Source: an uncultured Clostridia bacterium
GTDB lineage: Bacteria > Bacillota > Clostridia > Oscillospirales > CAG-272
Direction: 5' to 3'
DNA: 9,553 bases
NCBI GenBank assembly: GCA_947304475.1
Contig: CAMZBE010000030.1
Coordinates: 1-9,553 of the forward strand
This document shows, one piece after another, positions 6,042-9,553 of the stretch. Position 1 is the first letter of the stretch. Every line of letters starts with the position of its first letter. The notes under the pieces were generated by a model. That model searched no databases and was not told the DNA's origin. It was given only the letters and a program-made list of their open reading frames with translations. The position numbers and the translations under genes are program-made.

Positions 6042-7565
6042 GTGATCAAGGTGCTTATACGGAAACTGCGAGAGTCGCTTATCTCGGTGTTTCCGGTCGC
6101 GCTGATCGTCTTCGTCCTGTCTCTTACCCCCGTCGTCTCCCTCTCGCCCCGCGAGGTGACGGTCTTCCTTCTCTCCGCCGCCGTGATGGTCGCGGGGATC
6201 GGACTGTTCGGTATGGGCGCCGATATGGCGATGTCCCCGATGGGCGAACAGATCGGCTCCGGTCTGGCGCGATCGCGCAACCTGCCGCTCCTGCTCTCCG
6301 CCGCCTTCGTCATGGGGCTCTGCATCACGGTCGCCGAACCCGATTTATCGGTGCTCGCTTCTCAGGTGCGCGAGGTGGTGTCCGACAAACTCCTGATCTT
6401 CTCGGTCGGCTGCGGCGTCGGGATCTTCCTTCTGCTCTCCGTTTTGCGCATGATCTTCCGCGTCAATCTGTCGAACCTTCTGTTCTACTCGTATCTCGCG
6501 CTCTTCATGCTGACCGCCCTCGTTCTGGTTTACGGGGACGCCGACTTTCTCGCGCTCGCTTTCGACGCGGGGGGCGTCACGACCGGCCCCGTCACCGTTC
6601 CGTTCCTGATGGCGCTCGGGATCGGGATCGCCGGAACCCTCGGCGGCAAGCACGCGAGCGAGAACAGTTTCGGTATGATCGCCCTCAGTTCGGTCGGCCC
6701 GATGATCGTGGTCGCCGCGCTCGGGATCGGGGCGAAGGGCGGATTTACCTACACGCTCCCCGACTATTCGATGGAAAGCAAACTCGGCACGGGGATTCTT
6801 CGCGTCCTGCTCTCGACCGGGCGCGACGTCGGGATCGCCGTCTGCCTGATCGTCCTGTTCTTTACCGTCCTTGACCGCGTGTTCCTGCGTCTGCCCAAAA
6901 AGACGCTGATCCGCATCGCCGTCGGGATCACCTATACCTTTGCCGGACTGGTGCTCTTCCTCTCCGCCGCGACGGTCGGTTTCATGCCTGTCGGGTTCGC
7001 GCTCGGGCGGGGAATGGCGGACAGCCCCGCGCTTCTGCTCGGGTTCTCGTTCTTGCTCGGCGCCGTCGTCGTACTTGCCGAGCCGGCGGTATTGGTTCTG
7101 AATCGGCAGGTCGAAGGGGTGACGGGAGGTACGGTCGACAAACGCTCGGTGATGATTGCTCTCTCCTGCGGCGTCGGGCTCTCGATCGGGCTCTCGATGC
7201 TCAGGATCTGGCTCGGGTTCAGCATCCTGTGCTACCTGATCCCGGGATATCTGCTCTCGCTCGGACTCTCGTTCTTCGTTCCGAAACTCTATACCGCGAT
7301 CGCCTTTGACTCGGGCGGCGTCGCGTCGGGGCCGCTGACCTCGACCTTCATCCTGCCGTTTGCGATCGGGGCGTGTACGGTTTTGCAGGGAGAGGGCAAG
7401 ATCCTCTCCGACGCCTTCGGTATCGTCGCGATGGTCGCGATGACGCCGCTGATCACCATTCAGTTGCTCGGTTTCCGCGCCATTCTGGCGGGCAAACTGC
7501 GCGACCGGAGTTCGATGAAGCGCATTCTGGGCGCCGACGACGAAGAGATCATCCGGTTCATGTAA
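6042..7565 (+). CDS. DUF1538 family membrane protein with two fused repeats (putative transporter)
   Basis: Very hydrophobic polytopic membrane protein (507 aa) that I recognise as DUF1538. It is an internal duplication. Repeat 1 has AEPDLSVLASQV (98-109) and AFDAGGVTTGPVTVPF (173-188); repeat 2 has AEPAVLVLNRQV (346-357) and AFDSGGVASGPLTSTF (421-436). The offset is 248 residues throughout, and further matching blocks are SFGMIALSSVGPMIVV and AFGIVAMVAMTPLITI. A charged cytoplasmic-type segment (about 281-290) joins the halves. From memory, one Halomonas DUF1538 pair (UmpA/UmpB) was reported as a Na+/H+ antiporter; here both halves are in one chain, and the substrate is not predictable. Start: GTG at 6042 follows AAAGGGGGG (6027-6035) by 6 nt, while ATG at 6006 coincides with the transcription start. 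It is the first gene of the operon, and the stop is 10 nt before the next start. Confidence 0.88.
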   Translation: MIKVLIRKLRESLISVFPVALIVFVLSLTPVVSLSPREVTVFLLSAAVMVAGIGLFGMGADMAMSPMGEQIGSGLARSRNLPLLLSAAFVMGLCITVAEPDLSVLASQVREVVSDKLLIFSVGCGVGIFLLLSVLRMIFRVNLSNLLFYSYLALFMLTALVLVYGDADFLALAFDAGGVTTGPVTVPFLMALGIGIAGTLGGKHASENSFGMIALSSVGPMIVVAALGIGAKGGFTYTLPDYSMESKLGTGILRVLLSTGRDVGIAVCLIVLFFTVLDRVFLRLPKKTLIRIAVGITYTFAGLVLFLSAATVGFMPVGFALGRGMADSPALLLGFSFLLGAVVVLAEPAVLVLNRQVEGVTGGTVDKRSVMIALSCGVGLSIGLSMLRIWLGFSILCYLIPGYLLSLGLSFFVPKLYTAIAFDSGGVASGPLTSTFILPFAIGACTVLQGEGKILSDAFGIVAMVAMTPLITIQLLGFRAILAGKLRDRSSMKRILGADDEEIIRFM

Positions 7566-7575
7566 GGGGGTTGCC

Positions 7576-8037
7576 GTGGAACAGAACGAAACCAAACGGC
7601 GGCGTTCCGACCGTCCGGAAAAAAAGAGCGCCCCGAAAAAGAAAAACGCGGCGCTGACCGCACCCAAAAAACTGAAACTTCTTTTTACGGTCGTCGACCG
7701 GAAGAAGGCGGAACTGTTTTCCGACCTGATCGGCGGGTACGGCGTCAATCTGCAGATCGTCCTCGCGGGCGAAGGGACGGCGAAGACCGAGACCTTGCGC
7801 CTTCTGGGGCTGGACGATACGGCGCGCGCCGTCATCGTCAGCGTGATCCGTGACGACAAAGCCCCGGCGATCTTCGAGATGCTCGAAGAGAAGTTTGAGA
7901 GCGTCCGCGGCGGGAAGGGGATCGCCTGGTCTGTCCCGATGACGAGCGCCGTCGGGGTGGCGATTTATCAATTTCTGTCCGATTACCGCGAGGGGCAGGA
8001 TCCCGCGCGGGGAAACGAAAGGGGGAGTAGACCGTGA
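7576..8037 (+). CDS. P-II-like signalling protein with basic N-terminal tail
   Basis: Small cytoplasmic protein (153 aa). Residues 1-32 are a Lys/Arg-rich, probably disordered tail (RRR at 8-10, KKK at 21-23). Residues about 33-136 resemble a P-II-like ferredoxin fold: a beta strand LKLLFTVVD, a helix, the block GEGTAKTETLRLLGL (65-79), a strand ARAVIVSVI, a helix, and GGKGIAWSVPMTSAVG (112-127) at the place of the nucleotide-binding B-loop. The same blocks occur in the next protein (GRGTASREAERFFGI; TPGQGIAFSLPVDQVVG), so the two are paralogues. The classical T-loop is shortened and lacks an evident modifiable tyrosine. Start: GTG at 7576, 5 nt after AAGGGGG that overlaps the upstream stop codon. 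The stop overlaps the next start by 4 nt. The role is inferred: sensing a metabolite or nucleotide and gating the upstream DUF1538 protein. Confidence 0.8.
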   Translation: MEQNETKRRRSDRPEKKSAPKKKNAALTAPKKLKLLFTVVDRKKAELFSDLIGGYGVNLQIVLAGEGTAKTETLRLLGLDDTARAVIVSVIRDDKAPAIFEMLEEKFESVRGGKGIAWSVPMTSAVGVAIYQFLSDYREGQDPARGNERGSRP

Positions 8038-8393
8038 CCTTTTCGCACGAGTGTATCGTCTGCATCGTCAACACCGGGTTCTCCGACGCCGTGATGGACG
8101 CGGCGCGCGAGTTCGGTGCGCGGGGCGGGACGGTGATCCACGGGCGCGGAACCGCGAGCCGGGAAGCCGAACGCTTCTTCGGCATCAGCATCCAGCCCGA
8201 TAAGGAACTGGTCCTGATCCTGGTCCCTCACGACCTGACCGACAAGATCCTGCACGCGCTGTATCGCGCCGTCGGGCTGAAAACCCCGGGGCAGGGGATC
8301 GCTTTTTCCCTACCCGTGGATCAGGTCGTCGGACTGTCCGTCTTCTCGCCCGACGCGAGCGGGGAAGCGCCCGCCGGGAACGGCGACGCCTGA
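8034..8393 (+). CDS. P-II family regulator
   Basis: Compact P-II-like protein (119 aa). It starts with a HECIVCIVNTGFSD strand and turn (5-18), then the helix DAAREFGARGGTVIHGRGT (22-40), a short loop region in place of the long uridylylated T-loop, strand ELVLILVP (58-65), helix DKILHALYRAV, and TPGQGIAFSLPVDQVVG (84-100) at the B-loop position. The last 16 residues are Ala/Gly-rich and probably disordered. P-II proteins are trimers that bind adenine nucleotides and often regulate a membrane transporter encoded next door, as GlnK does AmtB; here the neighbour is DUF1538. The GTG start overlaps the previous stop (GTGA), with SD AAAGGGGGAG just before it, so translation is coupled. The absence of GlnB-type T-loop residues argues against a classical nitrogen role. 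Confidence 0.86.
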   Translation: MTFSHECIVCIVNTGFSDAVMDAAREFGARGGTVIHGRGTASREAERFFGISIQPDKELVLILVPHDLTDKILHALYRAVGLKTPGQGIAFSLPVDQVVGLSVFSPDASGEAPAGNGDA

Positions 8394-8406
8394 AAAAAGA
8401 ATAATC

Positions 8407-8420
8407 CGATCGTAAGATCG
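8407..8420 (+). other. Small intergenic hairpin before the phosphoribosyltransferase gene
   Basis: CGATC-GTAA-GATCG forms a 5-bp stem with a 4-nt loop in the 50-nt gap after the P-II gene. There is no T-tract, so it should not terminate transcription. It may mark a processing or stability site, or be chance. Confidence 0.3.
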
Positions 8421-8443
8421 TGACGTAAAAGGAGAAAAGCGCT

Positions 8444-8998
8444 ATGTACTACCGTTTGAAAGTGGCGGGCGTCGAACGCGACCTGCCCATCTGCCCCCTG
8501 AACGACAAACTCTCGATCGGCGCGTTCGTGATGTTCGGCGACGTCGAACTGACCGAGGCGTGCGCCGCCGCGCTCGCGAAGATCGCGCCCGAACACGACG
8601 CGATCATCACCGCCGAGTCGAAGGGGATCCCGCTGGTCTACGAGATGACGCGCCTTCTCGGGCGCAACCGCTACCTGCTCGCCCGCAAGATGCCGAAACT
8701 CTATATGCGCGATATCAAGAAGTTCGAGGTGAAGTCCATTACCACGGCGGCGCAGCAGACGCTCTACCTCGACGGAAACGACGTCGAGTATATGAAAGGG
8801 AAGAAGATCCTGATTGTCGACGACGTTATCAGCACCGGCGCCTCTCTTGCCGCGCTCGAGCACCTCGTCGTCGAATCGGGCGGCATCATTGCCGGGCGTA
8901 TGGCGGTGCTCGCAGAGGGCGACGCCATCGAGCGCAAGGACATCAAGGTCCTCGGGAAACTCCCGCTCTTCACCCCCGACGGGAAAGAGATCGAATGA
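8444..8998 (+). CDS. Adenine phosphoribosyltransferase-like protein (type I PRTase)
   Basis: Cytoplasmic type I phosphoribosyltransferase (184 aa). The PRPP-binding motif is ILIVDDVISTGAS (122-134), with the two acidic residues D126-D127 and the T131-G132 turn. An upstream segment with TAESKGIPLVYEMTRLLG (55-72) resembles the APRT/XPRT substrate region, and RKMPKLYMRD follows. These enzymes join a free purine base to PRPP to make the nucleotide (salvage). The APRT-like label comes from overall resemblance to clostridial proteins annotated that way; the base specificity cannot be read from sequence, so no symbol is given. ATG at 8444 lies 9 nt after AAAAGGAG (8427-8434). The gene follows the P-II genes without a terminator and overlaps the NUDIX gene by 4 nt (ATGA), so the two are translationally coupled. 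Confidence 0.85.
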   Translation: MYYRLKVAGVERDLPICPLNDKLSIGAFVMFGDVELTEACAAALAKIAPEHDAIITAESKGIPLVYEMTRLLGRNRYLLARKMPKLYMRDIKKFEVKSITTAAQQTLYLDGNDVEYMKGKKILIVDDVISTGASLAALEHLVVESGGIIAGRMAVLAEGDAIERKDIKVLGKLPLFTPDGKEIE

Positions 8999-9474
8999 AC
9001 GACGCGATCTTATCGTCTCTTATCTATATCGAGCGGGACGGGAAGTACCTGATGCTCCACCGCACGAAGAAGGAGAACGATATCAACGCGGGCAAGTGGA
9101 TCGGCGTCGGCGGCAAGTTCGAGACGGGCGAGAGTCCCGAGGAGTGCGCGATCCGCGAGGCGGGGGAAGAGACCGGACTGACGCTTCTTTCCCCCGTGTT
9201 CCGCGGGATCGTCACCTTCCTCTGCGACAGATGCCCGCCCGAGTATATGCACCTTTTCACCTGCACCGAGTTCACGGGGACGCTTCGCGACTGCGACGAA
9301 GGGGAACTCGCGTGGATCGAAAAAAGCCGCGTGCCGTCGCTCCCGCTCTGGGAGGGCGACCGGATTTTTCTGTCGTTGCTTGCCGACGACGCCCCCTTCT
9401 TTTCGCTGAAACTGGTCTATGAGGGCGACGTCCTGAAGCGGGCGACGCTGGACGGGCGGGAATTGTCTCTGTAA
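8995..9474 (+). CDS. NUDIX hydrolase (MutT/8-oxo-dGTP diphosphatase-like)
   Basis: Cytoplasmic NUDIX enzyme (159 aa) that cleaves a nucleoside diphosphate linked to another group. The NUDIX box G-x5-E-x7-REx-x-EE-x-G is complete: it begins GGKFETGE at about residue 38 and ends REAGEETGL at about 61, supplying the metal-binding glutamates. The N-terminal part (IYIERDGKYLMLHRTKKEND) and WIGVGGKFE match the MutT-like subgroup often annotated as 8-oxo-dGTP diphosphatase, but the substrate is unproven; housecleaning of oxidised or non-canonical nucleotides is the family default. The ATG is embedded in the previous gene's stop (ATGA), which indicates translational coupling with the phosphoribosyltransferase and suggests a joint role in purine nucleotide handling. 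It is the last gene before the terminator at 9507. Confidence 0.9.
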   Translation: MNDAILSSLIYIERDGKYLMLHRTKKENDINAGKWIGVGGKFETGESPEECAIREAGEETGLTLLSPVFRGIVTFLCDRCPPEYMHLFTCTEFTGTLRDCDEGELAWIEKSRVPSLPLWEGDRIFLSLLADDAPFFSLKLVYEGDVLKRATLDGRELSL

Positions 9475-9506
9475 CGGTTCCGGCGCCCGGATCCCTCTTT
9501 CAACGC

Positions 9507-9539
9507 CGTTCCCGCCCCCTTCGGCGGGAACGTTATTTT
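9507..9539 (+). terminator. Intrinsic terminator after the NUDIX gene
   Basis: A 10-bp stem CGTTCCCGCC (9507-9516)/GGCGGGAACG (9523-9532) with loop CCCTTC is followed by the T-rich tail TTATTTT. It lies 32 nt after the NUDIX stop and ends the plus-strand run that begins at 5969. Confidence 0.85.
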
Positions 9540-9553
9540 CGCGTCTTTTCTGG

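Noticed and set aside
5819..6328. N-terminal extension of the helicase frame
   Set aside because: The next upstream in-frame ATG overlaps the pcrA -10 box, and sequence further upstream crosses the divergent promoter and the DUF1538 gene. The start at 5818 has an SD.

Overview
The window (about 60% GC) looks like chromosomal DNA from a GC-rich member of the Clostridia, probably an uncultured gut- or rumen-type Oscillospirales/Christensenellales lineage. The evidence is strong AGGAGG-type ribosome binding sites, four near-consensus sigma-A promoters that all have 17-nt spacers, a tetrahydrofolate riboswitch, CpsC/CpsD-type exopolysaccharide regulators of the Gram-positive kind, and a UvrD/PcrA helicase carrying an insertion I associate with that group. 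The lineage call is inference. I see no mobile elements, CRISPR arrays, tRNAs or rRNAs.

Layout. (1) 1-1335, minus strand: a continuous 445-codon open frame running off the left edge. It fuses an ECF folate-transporter S component (FolT) to folylpolyglutamate synthase (FolC). It is preceded by an SD-sequestering hairpin (1344-1380), a THF riboswitch (about 1396-1500) and a promoter (1514-1542). (2) 1672-3373, plus strand: a perfect consensus promoter drives a two-gene unit, a Wzz/CpsC-like chain-length modulator and a CpsD-like BY-kinase. A bidirectional terminator follows. (3) 3401-5881, minus strand: PcrA/UvrD-like DNA helicase with its own promoter, convergent with the kinase. (4) 5969-9539, plus strand: a divergent promoter starts a five-gene run: an internally duplicated DUF1538 membrane protein, two different P-II-like proteins, an adenine-phosphoribosyltransferase-like protein and a NUDIX hydrolase. 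It ends at a hairpin terminator.

How the genes work together. The folate locus reads as one regulatory and functional package: THF is sensed in the leader RNA, and one polypeptide couples the folate-binding membrane subunit to the enzyme that traps folate as polyglutamates. The DUF1538/P-II block, with translationally coupled P-II-like genes directly behind a two-repeat transporter-like protein, suggests a membrane transporter gated by two dedicated P-II-type sensors, whose substrate and ligands cannot be read from the sequence. The CpsC/CpsD pair has no glycosyltransferases beside it here, so it probably acts in trans on an exopolysaccharide system encoded elsewhere. These two packages (folT-folC fusion with riboswitch; DUF1538 with two P-II-like proteins) are the most interesting parts of the window.
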